From contig JAWRVZ010000628.1 in the NCBI GenBank assembly GCA_037043235.1, positions 1 through 64,000 on the forward strand: 64,000 nt of DNA, written 5' to 3'. The notes below the pieces were generated by a model that saw only the letters and a list, made by a program, of their open reading frames with translations, was not told where the DNA came from and searched no databases. Positions 1 to 13,685 of the stretch are shown piece by piece (position 1 is the stretch's first letter; the number at the start of each line of letters is the position of its first letter). This DNA comes from Rhodeus uyekii. Taxonomy: Eukaryota > Chordata > Actinopteri > Cypriniformes > Acheilognathidae. Position numbers and translations under genes: made by a program.

Positions 1-1110
1 TGAACATGTTAAGAACACGTCATTTTGAAGAAACATGTCTGGTTTCATGTATTTCTGATGCTCATAGGGCTCACAATAAATCATAAACTATCTATATTTT
101 AAAATCTCAGTAAAGCTGTAATACTAGTTTTGTCCACAAGCGGCACCGTCAGGCTAGGAAATCTTTTTATTCCAATTTCAGTTAGAAGAATCTTTGCTCA
201 CATCTTGTTTCACACATCCACACTATTTTAGTATTTGATAGATCTTCCCATACTGCATAATAACCAATTAAAACTAAAAAATGATGGCTGTAATATTACT
301 TGTCCACAAGAGGGAGCCACAGGATAAGGAATCTTTTTATTCCAATTTTTGAATTTGTTTTTTTTAAATATGTGAACAATTTCTAAATTGGCTGTCACGG
401 TACACTCGTTTATTCGATTGACTTGAAACTTGTCATGCACGGTCTTTATCCAAGGGTCCATGATGTTCTATGAGGATATTGGCATATCTCAAAAAACATG
501 GCCGTCATCAGCCAATGAAGTTTGAGCATCAATTAGACCAACTTAACACTTTTGCTAAAATTGTAATAACTCTGGAGTGCAAAGAGATAATCTCACCAAA
601 CTTGAAATACTCATGTAAGAGCTTATTTTGTGGTCAAACTAAAACATCTGCAACGATTGACCACTTGGTGGCGCTATATTATGAAAAAAAACACTAAAAC
701 ATCTATACATGTGCACTCGTTAGTCCGATTAACTTCAAACTTGTCATGCACGTGGAGAACAAGTCAGATTGACATAGACTGACATAACAGTTCAGATGAC
801 ATGACATGTTGTGTTAAACACATTCACACTATATTAATATCATTTGATAGATCTTCTCATACTGAATAAACTTCATAAAACTGTGATTATGTGGCAAACA
901 GGTCAAATTGACATAAACTGACATAACAGATCATATGACGTGTTAAGCACATCAACACAATACTGAAATCATTTGATAGATCTTCTCATTCTGAACATCT
1001 TTGATGTTTATACATTGTTTGTACAACCTAGAAACTTCACAGAACTGTGCACATTAGGAGAACTACTCAAATTGACAGAAAATCGTCATAACCGCTCAGA
1101 TGAACTTGCG
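1..1110 (+). repeat. Partial array unit at left window edge
   Basis: This is the 3' part of a tandem unit whose start lies outside the window. Positions 1-780 closely match about 2387-3170 and 9728-10510, so it is the tail of a unit of the U1/U4 type. It holds the GGTGGCGCTATAT box near 667 and several copies of the motif GTGGAGAACAAGTCAGATTG. Short open frames here are shared with the other copies and show no sign of coding. Confidence 0.8.
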
Positions 1111-3671
1111 ACGTTTGAACCCCGTTGATTGATGCTTGCAGCTATATTTATTATTATTATTATTATTATTCTGTCGAACTTCCGATCGTGCAGACCAAAC
1201 CGTAAGGTCTAGAGACTTGAAAGTTGGCCAGATGGTAGGTCTCAATTTGGGGGGAACGTATCAAAACATGACGCAAATCGGCCTATAGGTGGCGCTACAG
1301 CCACTAAAAACGCGTACACGCTCATAACTCGTAAACCGTTTGTCCTACACTAAAGTGTCTTATATCCCTGGAATCCTTGGCTCAAGACTTAAAAAATGTA
1401 TATCTCCGATTTCATTTCCGTCTATAAAAATGTTCCGCCATTTTGAATTTTCTGAAAAAAAATTTTTTCGAACTCCTCATAGAGCGTTTGTCCAAATCAC
1501 GCGAAACTTCACACGCATCATCTAGAGACTCTCCTGACCAAAAGTTATTCAAATAATTTTGATCAGTGATTCACGCTCGCAACAGGACGTCCAAACGTCT
1601 GAATAGGGCGGAGCCTCTTTCGCTAAAATCGTAATAACTCTGAAACGCAAAGAGATAATCTCACCAAACTTCAAATACTCATGTATGAGCTAGTTTTGTG
1701 GTCACGCTAAAAAACCTGGAACGATTGACCACTTGGTGGCGCTATATTACAAAAAAACACTAAAACATCTGTACATGTGCACTCGTTATTCCGATTGACT
1801 TCAAACTTGTCATGCACGGTCTTTGTCCAATGAGCCATGATGATTTAAGAGGATATTGGCATATCTCAAAAAACATGGCCGTCATCGGCCAATGAAGTTT
1901 GAGCATCAATTAGACCAACTTAACGAACTTCAATCGGAACGAAACTCGATGAGCGTATTTGACTCATAGTCCTAGAGGTCTGTCAGAATTTTTTTTTAAA
2001 TCGGCCACTAGTTGGCGCTAACGAGTTTTTTGCGTCTCTACTCACGTGTTGTTTCACACATCCTCACAATATTGATATCATCTGTTAGATCTCCTCATAC
2101 TGAGCAACTTTGCTTCAAGAACCACTGCTGTGAATCAAATTGTTAGCGAAATATTGGAGATTTTAGAAAATTAAAATTTTTCGAACTAGTCATAGGCCGT
2201 CAATACGATTGGCTTGAAAATTCACACACATCATCTAGGGACACTCAAGGCAAAAAGTTATTCAAAGAATTTCGATCAGTTTAACCGTTCAGCAGATACA
2301 ATTTTTCATATATTTCTGATTTGGTCTATTGTGATTAAAATGTCTATATATCTTGTGCACAAACAAAAAATGTCACAGAACTGTGAACATGTTAAGAACA
2401 AGTCATTTTGAAGAAGTGTGTCTGGTTTCATGTATTTCTGATGCTCATACGGCTCACAATAAATTATAAACTACCTATACTTTAAAATCTCAGTAAAGCT
2501 GTAATACTAGTTTTGTCCACAAGAGGCACCGTCAGGCTAGGAAATCTTTTTATTCTATTTTCAGTTAGCAGACTCTCTATTCACATCTTGTTTCACACAT
2601 CCACACAATATTAATATTTGATAGATCTTCTAATATTGAGTAACCCATTAAAACTGAAAGATGATGGCTGTAATATTACTTGTCCACAAGAGGGAGCCAC
2701 AGGATAAGACATCGTTTTATTCCAATTTCTGAATTTGTTTTCTTTTAATATGTGAACAATTTCTAAATTGGCTTTCACGGTACACTCGTTTATTCAATTG
2801 ACTTGAAACTTGTCATGCACGGTCTTTATCCAAGGGTCCATGATGTTCTAAGAGAATATTGGCATATCTCAAAAAACATGGCCGTCATCAGCCAATGAAG
2901 TTTGAGCATCAATTAGACCAACTTAACACTTTTGCTAAAATTGTAATAACTCTGGAGTGCAAAGAGATAATCTCACCAAACTTGAAATACTCATGTAAGA
3001 GCTTATTTTGTGGTCAAACTAAAACATCTGCAACGATTGACCACTTGGTGGCGCTATATTATGAAAAAAAACTCAAAAACATCTGTACATGTGCACTCGT
3101 TAGTCCGATTAACTTCAAACTTGTCATGCACGTGGAGAACAAGTCAGATTGACATAGACTGACATAACAGTTCAGATGACATGACATGTTGTGTTAAACA
3201 CATTCACACTATATTTATATCATTTGATAGATCTTCTCATACTGAACAAACTTCATAAAACTGTGATTATGTGGCGAACAGGTCAAATTGACATAAACTG
3301 ACATAACAGATCATATGACGTGTTAAGCACATCAACACAATACTGAAATCATTTGATAGATCTCATTCTGAACAACTGTAATATGTCTACATATGGTTTT
3401 CAGAAAGTAAAAACTTCACAAAAAGCAGTTTATGTGGAGAACAAGTCAGAATTACATACATTGACTGACATAAGCTGACAACAGATCAGATGACGTGTGG
3501 TGTTAAATATCCACACAAAAAAATCGGTATAATTTGATAGATCTTCTTATTCTGAACATCTTTGATGTTTATACATTGTTTGCACAACCTAGAAACTTCA
3601 CAGAACTGTGCACATTAGGAGAACTACTCAAATTGACAAAAAATCGTCATAACCGCTCAGATGAACTTGCG
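1111..3671 (+). repeat. Tandem array unit U1
   Basis: The unit starts at the anchor ACGTTTGAACCCC, followed by a (TTA)n tract at about 1147-1170, the variant junction CTGTCGAACTTCCGATCG and the conserved block. It has no 51-bp minisatellite monomer. The anchor is followed by GTTGATTGATGCTTGCAG, a variant shared only with U2 and U5. GGCGCTA boxes lie near 1290, 1738 and 2016. It pairs with U4 in the higher-order repeat. Confidence 0.85.
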
Positions 3672-5810
3672 ACGTTTGAACCCCGTTGATTGATGCTTGC
3701 AGCTATATTTAGGGGTTCAAACGCGAAGCGTTGAAAACCTATTGTAATTGTTAGGATTTTTATTATTAGGGGTTCAAACGCGAAGCGTTGAAAACCTATT
3801 GTAATTGTTAGGATTTTTAGGGGTTCAAACGCGAAGCGTTGAAAACCTATTGTAATTGTTAGGATTTTTATTAGGGGTTCAAACGCGAAGCGTTGAAAAC
3901 CTATTGTAATTGTTAGGATTTTTATTATTATTAGGGGTTCAAACGCGAAGCGTTGAAAACCTATTGTAATTGTTAGGATTTTTATTAGGGGTTCAAACGC
4001 GAAGCGTTGAAAACCTATTGTAATTGTTAAGATTTTTATTATTATTATTATTATTCTGCCGTACTTCTTATCGTGCAGACCAAACCGTAATGTCTAGAGA
4101 CTTGAAAGTTAGCCAGAAGGTAGGTCTCAATTTGGGGAGAACGTATCAAAATATGACCCCGATTGGCCAATAGGTGGCGCTACAGCGATCAAAATACCTA
4201 AATTGCTAATAACTCATAGACAGTTTGTCGTACACTCAAGTGTCTTATATCCCTGGAATCCTTGGCTCAAGACTAAAAAAATGTATATCTCCGATTTCAT
4301 TTCCGCCCATAAAAATTTTCCGCCATTTTGAATTTTCTGAAAAAAAATTTTTTCGAACTCCTCATAGGCCGTTTGTCCAAATAACGTGAAACTTCACACA
4401 TATCATCTAGAGACTCTCATGACCAAAAGTTATTCAAATAATTTCGATCGGTGATTCAGGCTTGCAACAACACGCTAAAACGTTCGCATAGTGCGGAGAC
4501 ACTTTTGCTAAAATCGTAATAACTCTGGAACGCAAAGAGATAATCTCAACAAACTTCACATAGTCATGTATAAGGTCATTTTGTGGTCACACCAAAAAAA
4601 CTGGGCCAGTTGACCACTTGGTGGCGCTATATTGTGAAAAATACACTAAATCCACTGTACAGGGTCACATGTTTGTCTGATTGTTCTGAAACTTGTCATG
4701 CACGGTCTTTGTCCAAGGGTCCATGATGGTCTATGAGGATATTGGTGTATCTCAAAAAACATGACCGTCATCGGCCAATGAATTTTGAGCATCAATTAGA
4801 GTAGCTTAACGAAGGTCGATCGGAACGAAACTCGATGGGCGTGTTTGACTCATGGCCCTAGTGGTCTGTCAGAATTTTGAAGAAAATCGGACACTAGTTG
4901 GCGCTAACGAGTTTTTTGCGTCTCTACTCACGTGGTGTTTCACGCATCCACAAAATATTGATATCATCTGATAGATCTCCTCATACTGAACAACTTTGCC
5001 TCAAGAACCACTGCTGTCAATCAAATTGTTTGCGAAATATTGGAGATTTTTGAAATTTCAAATTTTTCGAACTCGTCATAGGCCGTCAATCTCACTGGCT
5101 TGAAAATTCACACGCATCATCTAGGGACACTCAAGGCAAAAAGTTGTCAAAGGATTTTTGATTAGTTAAACCGTTCAGCAGGTACAATTTTTCATATATT
5201 TCTGATTTGTCCTATTGTGATTAAAATGTCTATATATCTTGTCCAAAAACAAGAAACTTCACAAAACTGTGTAAATGTTAAGAACCAGACATTATGAAGA
5301 AACTTGTGAGGTTTCATGTATTTCTGATGCTCGTACGGCTCACAATAAATTATAAACCATCTACATTTTAAAATCTTAGAAAAGCTGTAATACTAGTTTT
5401 GTCAACAAGAGAAACGTCACAGATCTGTGAACATGTTAAGAACAAGTCATTTTGAAGAAATGTGTCAGGTCTCATGTATTTCTGATGCTCATAGGGCTCA
5501 CAATAAATTACAAATGATCTACATTTTAAAATCTTAGAAAAGCTGTAATACTACTTTTGTCCACAAGAGGCACCATCAGACTAGAAAATCTTTTTATGTG
5601 GAGAACAAGTCAGATTGACATAGACTGACATAAACTGACAGAACAGTTCAGATGTTCAGTTCACAATATCATTTAATCTTCTCAGTCTGAACATCTTTGA
5701 AAGATGTCTATTCATTGTTTGCACAGAGTAGAAACTTCACAGAGCTGTGCTCATTAGGAAAAGTAGTCAGATTGACCACAAACCGTCTTGACAGCTCAGA
5801 TGGTCTTGCG
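3672..5810 (+). repeat. Tandem array unit U2, with six minisatellite monomers
   Basis: The anchor is followed by six monomers of the 51-bp minisatellite (3711-4036). The conserved block then carries diagnostic variants (AATGTCTAGAG, and GACCCCGATTGGCC instead of GACGCAAATCGG). The same variants occur in U13, and 4070-5590 is close to identical to 56710-58240. That similarity points to exchange between array blocks now 50 kb apart. Confidence 0.85.
3711..4036 (+). repeat. 51-bp minisatellite, six monomers with TTA spacers
   Basis: Monomers start with AGGGGTTCAAACGCGAAGCG at 3711, 3768, 3819, 3873, 3933 and 3987. The spacings of 57, 51, 54, 60 and 54 are all 51 plus a multiple of 3, the extra bases being added TTA triplets. 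Each monomer contains a hairpin (TTCAA-A-CGC, GAA loop, GCG-TTGAA). A (TTA)n tract closes the cluster. Confidence 0.95.
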
Positions 5811-8386
5811 ACGTTTGAACCCCGGTCATTGCTGCTTGCAGCTATATTTATTATTATTATTATTATTATTCTGCCGTACTTCTTATCGTGCAGACCAAAC
5901 CGTAAGGTCTAGAGACTTGAAAGTTGGTCAGATGGTAGGTCTCAATTTGGGGAGAACGTATCAAAATATGACGCAAATCGGGCAATAGGTGGCGCTACAG
6001 CGATTACAAACGCGTACACGTACATAACTCGTAAACCGTTTGTCGTACACTCAAGTGTCTTATATCCCTGGAATCCTTGGCTCAAGACTTAAAAAATGTA
6101 TATCTCCGATTTCATTTCCGCCTATAAAAATTTTCCGCCATTTTGAATTTTCTGAAAAAAAATTTTTTCGAACTCCTCATAGGCCGTTTGGCCAAATCAC
6201 GCAAAATTTCCCACGCATCATCTAGAGACTCTCATGACCAAAAGTTGTCAAAGGAATTTTAATCGGTGATTCACGCTTGCAACAAGACAATAAAACGTTC
6301 GCATAAGGCGGAGACACTTTTGCTAAAATCGTAATAGCTCTGGAACGCAAAGAGATAATCTCACCAAACTTCACATAGTCACGTATAAGCTCAATTTTTG
6401 GTCACACCAAAAAAACTGCGATGATTGACCACTTGGTGGCGCTATATTGCGAAAAAAACACTCAATCACCTGTACAGGGTCACATGTTAGTCCGACTGAC
6501 CTGAGACTTGTCATGCACGGTCTTTGTCCGAGGGTCCATGATGGTCTATGAGGACATTGGTGTATCTCAAAAAACATGACCGTCATCGGCCAATGAAGTT
6601 TGAGCATCAATTAGACTAGCTTAACGAAGGTCGATCGGAAGGAAACTCGATGGGCGTGTTTGACTCAAGGCCCTAGTGGTCTGTCAGAATTTCGAAGAAA
6701 ATCGGTCACTAGTTGGCGCTAACGAGTTTTTTGCATCTCCACTCACGTGGTGTTTCACGCATCCACAAAATATTGATATCATCTGATAGATCTCCTCATA
6801 CTGAACAACTTTGCCTCAAGAACCACTGCTGTCAATCAAATTGTTTGCGAAATATTGGAGATTTTTGAAATTTCAACTTTTTCGAACTCGTCATAGGCCG
6901 TCAATCTCACTGGCTTGAAAATTCACACGCATCATCTAGGGACACTCAAGGCAAAAAGTTGTCAAAGGATTTTTGATTAGTTAAACCGTTCAGCAGATAC
7001 AATTTTTCATATATTTCTGATTTGGCCTATTGTGATTAAAATGTCTATATATCTTGTCCAAAAACAATAAACTTCACAAAACTGTGTAAATGTTAAGAAT
7101 AAGTCATTTTGAAGAAACTTGTGAGGTTTCATGTATTTCTGATGCTCGTACGGCTCACAATAAATTATAAACTTTCTATATTTTAAAATCTTAGAAAAGC
7201 TGTCATACTAGTTTTGTCCACAAGAGAAACGTCACAGATCTGTGAACATGTTAAGAACAAGTCATTTTGAAGAAATGTGTCAGGTCTCTTGTATTTCTGA
7301 TGCTCATAGGGCTCACAATAAATTACAAACCATCTACATTTTAAAATCTTAGAAAAGCTGTAATACTACTTTTGTCCACAAGAGGCACCATCAGGCTAGA
7401 AAATCTTTTTATGTGGAGAACAAGTCAGATTGACATAGACTGACATAAACCGACAGAACAGTTCAGATGTTCAGTTCACAATATTAATATCATTTAATCT
7501 TCTCAGTCTGAACATCTTTGAAAGATGTCTATTCATTGTTTGCACAGAGTAGAATCTTCACAGAACTGTGCTCATTAGGAAAACTAGTCAGATTGACAAA
7601 AAAAGGTCATTACAGTTCAAATGATATGGCGTGTAGTGTTAAACATATCCACATTATTATCATTTGATAGATCTTCCCATACTGAAAAAATGTGTAACAT
7701 GTCTATATATCATTTAAGGCAAGGCAAGGCAAGTTTATTTGTATAGCACATTTCATACACAATGGTAATTCAAAGTGCTTTACATAAAGAAGAATGTTAA
7801 AAATAAATCATTAAAAATGATTAAAAGAATAAAAGATGCGTATAAAATAAAATGCAAACAGTTCGGACATAGCACAGTGCTCAATCTGCATGGTTCCAGC
7901 TGCGGCTGGCGTAACAGCTAAAAGCAGACTCTCCTTGCTTTGAGTGAACCCTGGGTATTACTAAGTGACTTGATCCTGATGATCTTAGTGATCTGTTAGG
8001 TTTATATTCTATGAGCATATCTGCAATGTATTGAAGTCCTAGGCCATTGAGCGATTTATAAACAAGTAACAGTACTTTAAAGTCAATTCTAAATGTAACT
8101 GGAAGCCAGTGCAAGGACCTGAGGAAACTTCATATTTAAATTTACACAAACTAGAAACTTCATAAAGCTCTGTTTATGTGGAGAACAAGTCAGATTGACA
8201 TAGACCGACATAACTGTTCATATGTTCAGTTCACAATGTCAATATCATTCGATCTTCTCATTCTGAACATCTTTGAAAGATGTCTATACATTGTTTACAC
8301 AAAGTAGAAACTTCACAGAACTGTGCACATTAGGAGAACTAGTCAGATTGACCACAAACCGTCTTGACAGCTCAGATGGTCTTGCG
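5811..8386 (+). repeat. Tandem array unit U3, interrupted by a LINE tail
   Basis: This unit has the common anchor type (CGGTCATTGCTGCTTGCAGC) and a (TTA)n tract but no minisatellite monomer. The two related sub-blocks beginning CGAACTCCTCATAGGCC and CGAACTCGTCATAGGCC lie near 6168 and 6883. The unit is lengthened by the LINE fragment at 7719-8126, inserted in the tail where other units read TATATCATTTACACAAAC. Confidence 0.85.
7719..8126 (-). mobile_element. L2/CR1-like LINE, 5'-truncated 3' end
   Basis: Read on the minus strand, this is the extreme 3' end of a non-LTR retrotransposon. An open segment of about 77 codons (8114-7881) resembles the C-terminal region of L2/CR1/Rex reverse transcriptases, with HWLPV, IDFK, YKSLNGL, LRSS and AFS..A.R.WN. 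An AT-rich 3' UTR with a CACTTTGAATT box follows, and it ends in short tandem repeats (GGCAA on the plus strand). The enzymatic core is absent, so it is a dead-on-arrival copy. The target duplication is not clear. It inserted into array unit U3 after that unit existed. Confidence 0.85.
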
Positions 8387-8483
8387 ACGTTTGAACCCCG
8401 GTCATTGCTGCTTGCAGCTATATTTATTATTATTATTAGGGGTTCAAACGCGAAGCGTTGAAAACCTATTGTAATTGTTAAGA

Positions 8484-8515
<32 letters not shown>

Positions 8516-11013
8516 CTGTCGAACTTCCGATCGTGCAGACCAAACTGTAATGTCTAGAGACTTGAAAGTGGGCCAGATGGTAGGTCTCAATTTGGGGGGA
8601 ACGTATCAAAACATGACGCAAATCGGCCTATAGGTGGCGCTACAGCCACTAAAAACGTGTAATCACTCATAACTCATAAACCGTTTGTCCTACACTAAAG
8701 TGTCTTATATCTCTGGAATCCTTGGCTCAAGACTTAAAAAATGTATATCTCCGATTTAATTTCCGTCTATAAAAATTTTCCGCCATTTTGAATTTTCTGA
8801 AAAAAAAATTTTTCGAACTCCTCATAGACCGTTTGTCCAAATCACGCGAAACTTCACACGCATCATCTAGAGAATCTCCTGACCAAAAGTTGTTCAAAGA
8901 AATTTGATCAGTGATTCACGCTCGCAACAGGACGTCCAAACGTCTGAATAGGGCGGAGCCTATTTTGCTAAAATCGTAATAATTCTGGAACGCAAAGAGA
9001 TAATCTCACCAAACTTGAAACACTCATGTATGAGCTAGTTTTGTGGTCACCCTAAAAAAGCTGCAACGATTCACCACTTGGTGGCGCTATATTACGAAAA
9101 AAACACAAAAACATCTGTACATGTGCACTCGTTAATCCGATTTACTTCAAACTTGTCATGCACGGTCTTTGTCCAATGGGCCATGATGGTCTATGAGGAT
9201 ATTGGCGTATCTCAAAAAACATGGCCGTTATCGGCCAATGAAGTTTAAGCATAAATTAGACCAGCTTAACGAACTTCGATCGGAACGAAACTCAATGAGC
9301 GTATTTGACTCATAGTCCTAAAGGTCAGTCACAAATTTTAAAGAAATCGGCCACTAGTTGGCGCTAACGAGTTTTTTGTGTCTCTACTCACGTGGTGTTT
9401 CACACATCCTCACAATATTGATATCATCTGTTAGATCTCCTCATACTGAGCAACTTTGCTTCAAGAACCACTGCTGTCAATCAAATTGTTTTTGAAATAT
9501 TGGAGATTTTAGAAAATTAAAATTTTTCGAACTAGTCATAGGCCGTCAATACGATTGGCTTGAAAATTCACACACATCATCTAGGGACACTCAAGGCAAA
9601 AAGTTATTCAAAGAATTTCGATCAGTTAAACCGTTCAGCAGATACAATTTTTCATATATTTCTGATTTGGTCTATTGTGATTAAAATGTCTATATATCCT
9701 GTGCACAAACAAAAAATGTCACAGAACTGTGAACATGTTAAGAACAAGTCATTTTGAAGAAGTGTGTCTGGTTTCATGTATTTCTGATGCTCATACGGCT
9801 CACAATAAATTATAAACTACCTATATTTTAAAATCTCAGTAAAGCTGTAATACTAGTTTTGTCCACAAGAGGCACCGTCAGGCTAGGAAATCTTTTTATT
9901 CTATTTTCAGTTAGCAGACTCTCTATTCACATCTTGTTTCACACATCCACACAATATTAATATTTGATAGATCTTCTAATATTGAGTAACCCATTAAAAC
10001 TGAAAGATGATGGCTGTAATATTACTTGTCCACAAGAGGGAGCCACAGGATAAGACATCGTTTTATTCCAATTTCTGAATTTGTTTTCTTTTAATATGTG
10101 AACAATTTCTAAATTGGCTTTCACGGTACACTCGTTTATTCGATTGACTTGAAACTTGTCGTGCATAGTCTTTATCCAAGGGTCCATGATGTTCTATGAG
10201 GATATTGGCATATCTCAAAAAACATGGCCGTCATCAGCCAATGAAGTTTGAGCATCAATTAGACCAACTTAACACTTTTGCTAAAATTGTAATAACTCTG
10301 GAGTGCAAAGAGATAATCTCACCAAACTTGAAATACTCATGTAAGAGCTTATTTTGTGGTCAAACAAAACATCTGCAACGATTGACCACTTGGTGGCGCT
10401 ATATTATGAAAAAAAACACTAAAACATCTGTACATGTGCACTCGTTAGTCCGATTAACTTCAAACTTGTCATGCACGTGGAGAACAAGTCAGATTGACAT
10501 AGACTGACATAACATTTCAGATGACATGACATGTTGTGTTAAACACATTCACACTATATTTATATCATTTGATAGATCTTCTCATACTGAACAAACTTCA
10601 TAAAACTGTGATTATGTGGCGAACAGGTCAAATTGACATAAACTGACATAACAGATCATATGACGTGTTAAGCACATCAACATGAAATCATTTGATAGAT
10701 CTTCTCATTCTGAACAACTGTAATATGTCTACATATGGTTTTCAGAAAGTAAAAACTTCACAAAACGCAGTTTATGTGTGGAGAACAAGTCAGAATTACA
10801 TACATTGACTGACATAAGCTGACAACAGATCAGATGATGTGTGGTGTTAAATATCCACAAAAAAATCTGTATAATTTGATAGATCTTCTCATTCTGAACA
10901 TCTTTGATGTTTATACATTGTTTGCACAACCTAGAAACTTCACAGAACTGTGCACATTAGGAGAACTATTCAAATTGACAAAAAATCGTCATAACCGCTC
11001 AGATGAACTTGCG
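8387..11013 (+). repeat. Tandem array unit U4
   Basis: One minisatellite monomer starts at 8438 inside the TTA tract. The junction CTGTCGAACTTCCGATCG is shared with U1 and U16. The region 9383-10530 matches 2041-3185 at a constant offset of about 7346 bp, which sets the higher-order period. Confidence 0.85.
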
Positions 11014-13685
11014 ACGTTTGAACCCCGTTGATTGATGCTTGCAGCTATATTTAGGGGTTCAAACGCGAAGCGTTGAAAACCTATTGTAATTGTTAGGATT
11101 TTTAGGGGTTCAAACGCGAAGCGTTGAAAACCTATTGTAATTGTTAGGATTTTTATTATTAGGGGTTCAAACGCGAAGCGTTGAAAACCTATTGTAATTG
11201 TTAGGATTTTTAGGGGTTCAAACGCGAAGCGTTGAAAACCTATTGTAATTGTTAGGATTTTTATTATTATTATTATTATTATTCTGCCGTAATGCGTCTC
11301 GTGCAGACCAAACCGTAAGGTCTAGAGACTTGAAACTTTGTCAGATTGTAGGTCTCAATTTGGGGAGAACGTATCAAAATATGACGCAAATCGGGCTATA
11401 GGTGGCGCTACAGCAACTACAAACGCGTACATGTTCATAACTCGTAAACCGTTTGTCGTACACTCAAGTGTCTTATATCTCTGGAATCCTTGGCTCAAAA
11501 CTTAAAAAATGTATATCTCCGATTTCATTTCCGCCTATAAAAATTTTCCGCCATTTTGATTTTTCTGAAAAAAAATTTTTTCGAACTCCTCATAGGATGT
11601 TTGTCCAAATCACGCAAAATTTCACACACATCATCTAGAGACTCTCATGACCAAAAGTTGTCAAAGGAATTTTGATCGGTGATTCACGCTTGCAACAAGA
11701 CAATAAAACGTTCGCATAAGGCGGAGACACTTTTGCTAAAATTGTAATAGCTCTGGAACGCAAAGAGATAATCTCACCAAACTTCACATAGTCATGTATA
11801 AGCTCAATTTGTGGTCACACCAAAAAAACTGCGATGATTGACCACTTGGTGGCGCTATATTGCAAAAAAAACACTCAATCACCTGTACAGGGTCACATGT
11901 TAGTCCGATTGACCTGAGACTTGTCATGCACGGTCTTTGTCCAAGGGTCCATGATGGTCTATGAGGACATTGGTGTATCTCAAAAAACATGACCGTCATC
12001 GGCCAATGAACTTTGAGCATCAATTAGACTAGCTTAACGAAGGTCGATCGGAACGAAACTCGATGGGCGTGTTTGACTCATGGCCCTAGTGGTCTGTCAG
12101 AATTTTGAAGAAAATCGGACACTAGTTGGCGCTAACGAGTTTTTTGCATCTCTACTCACGTGGTGTTTCACGCATCCACAAAATATTGATATCATCTGAT
12201 AGGTCTCCTCATACTGAACAACTTTGCCTCAAGAACCACTGCTGTCAATCAAATTGTTTGCGAAATATTGGAGATTTTTGAAATTTCAAATTTTTCGAAC
12301 TCGTCATAGGCCGTCAATCTCACTGGCTTGAAAATTCACACGCATCATCTAGGGACACTCAAGGCAAAAAGTTGTCAAAGGATTTTCGATTAGTTAAACT
12401 GTTCAGCAGATACAATTTTTCAAATATTTCTGGTCTGGCCTATTGTGAGTAAAAAGTCTATATATCTTGTCCACAAACAAGAAACTTCACAAAACTGTGT
12501 AAATGTTAAGAACAAGTCATTTTGAAGAAATGTGTGGGGTTTCATGTATTTCTGATGCTCTTAGGGATCACAATAAATTATAAATGATCTATATTTTAAA
12601 ATCTTAGAAAAGCTGTAATACTAGTTTTGTCCACAAGAGGCACCGTCAGGCTAGGAAATCTTTTTATGTGGAGAACAAGTCAGATTGACATAGACTGACA
12701 TAAACTGACAGAACAGTTCAGATGTTCAGTTCACAATATTAATATCATTTAATCTTCTTGTGATTAAAATGTCTATATATCTTGTCCACAAACAAGAAAC
12801 TTCACAAAACTGTGTAAATGTTAAGAACCAGACATTATGAAGAAACTTGTGAGGTTTCATGTATTTCTGATGCTCGTACGGCTCACAATAAATTATAAAC
12901 CATCTACATTTTAAAATCTTAGAAAAGCTGTAATACTAGTTTTGTCCACAAGAGAAACGTCACAGATCGGTGAACATGTTAAGAACAAGTCATTTTGAAG
13001 AAATGTGTCAGGTCTCATGTATTTCTGATGCTCATAGGGCTCACAATAAATTACAAATGATCTACATTTTAAAATCTTAGAAAAGCTGTAATACTACGTT
13101 TGTCCACAAGAGGCACCATCAGGCTAGAAAATCTTTTTATGTGGAGAACAAGTCAGATTGACATAGACTGACATAAACCGACAGAACAGTTCAGATGTTC
13201 AGTTCACAATATTAATATCATTTAATCTTCTCAGTCTGAACATCTTTGAAAGATGTCTATTCATTGTTTGCACAGAGTAGAAACTTCACAGAACTGTGCT
13301 CATTAGGAAAACTAGTCAGATTGACAAAAAAAGGTCATAACAGTTCAAATGATATGACGTGTAGTGTTAAACATATCCACATTGTTATCATTTGATAGAT
13401 CTTCCCATACTGAAATTTTTTTGTAACGTCTATATATCATTTACACAAACTAGAAACTTCATAAAGCTCTGTTTATGTGGAGAACAAGTCAGATTGACAT
13501 AGACCGACATAACTGTTCATATGTTCAGTTCACAATGTCAATATCATTTGATCTTCTCATTCTGAACATCTTTGAAAGATGTCTATACATTGTTTACACA
13601 AAGTAGAAACTTCACAGAACTGTGCACATTAGGAGAACTAGTCAGATTGACCACAAACCGTCATGACAGCTCAGATGGTCCTGCT
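11014..13685 (+). repeat. Tandem array unit U5, with four minisatellite monomers
   Basis: Monomers start at 11053, 11104, 11161 and 11212 (spacings 51, 57, 51). The unit has the GTTGATTGATGCTTGCAG anchor variant like U2, but the junction GTAATGCGTCTCGTGCAG that it shares with U14. It is the higher-order partner of U2, with four rather than six monomers. Confidence 0.85.
11053..11262 (+). repeat. 51-bp minisatellite, four monomers
   Basis: Four near-identical monomers with TTA-triplet spacers sit immediately after GCAGCTATATTT, exactly where the six-copy cluster of U2 sits. Each keeps the GGGGTTCAAACG segment complementary to the upstream anchor. Confidence 0.95.

Noticed and set aside
3711..4036. 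CRISPR-like array
   Set aside because: Repeats are direct and regular but the spacers are only TTA triplets, not unique sequence, and the context is a vertebrate satellite.
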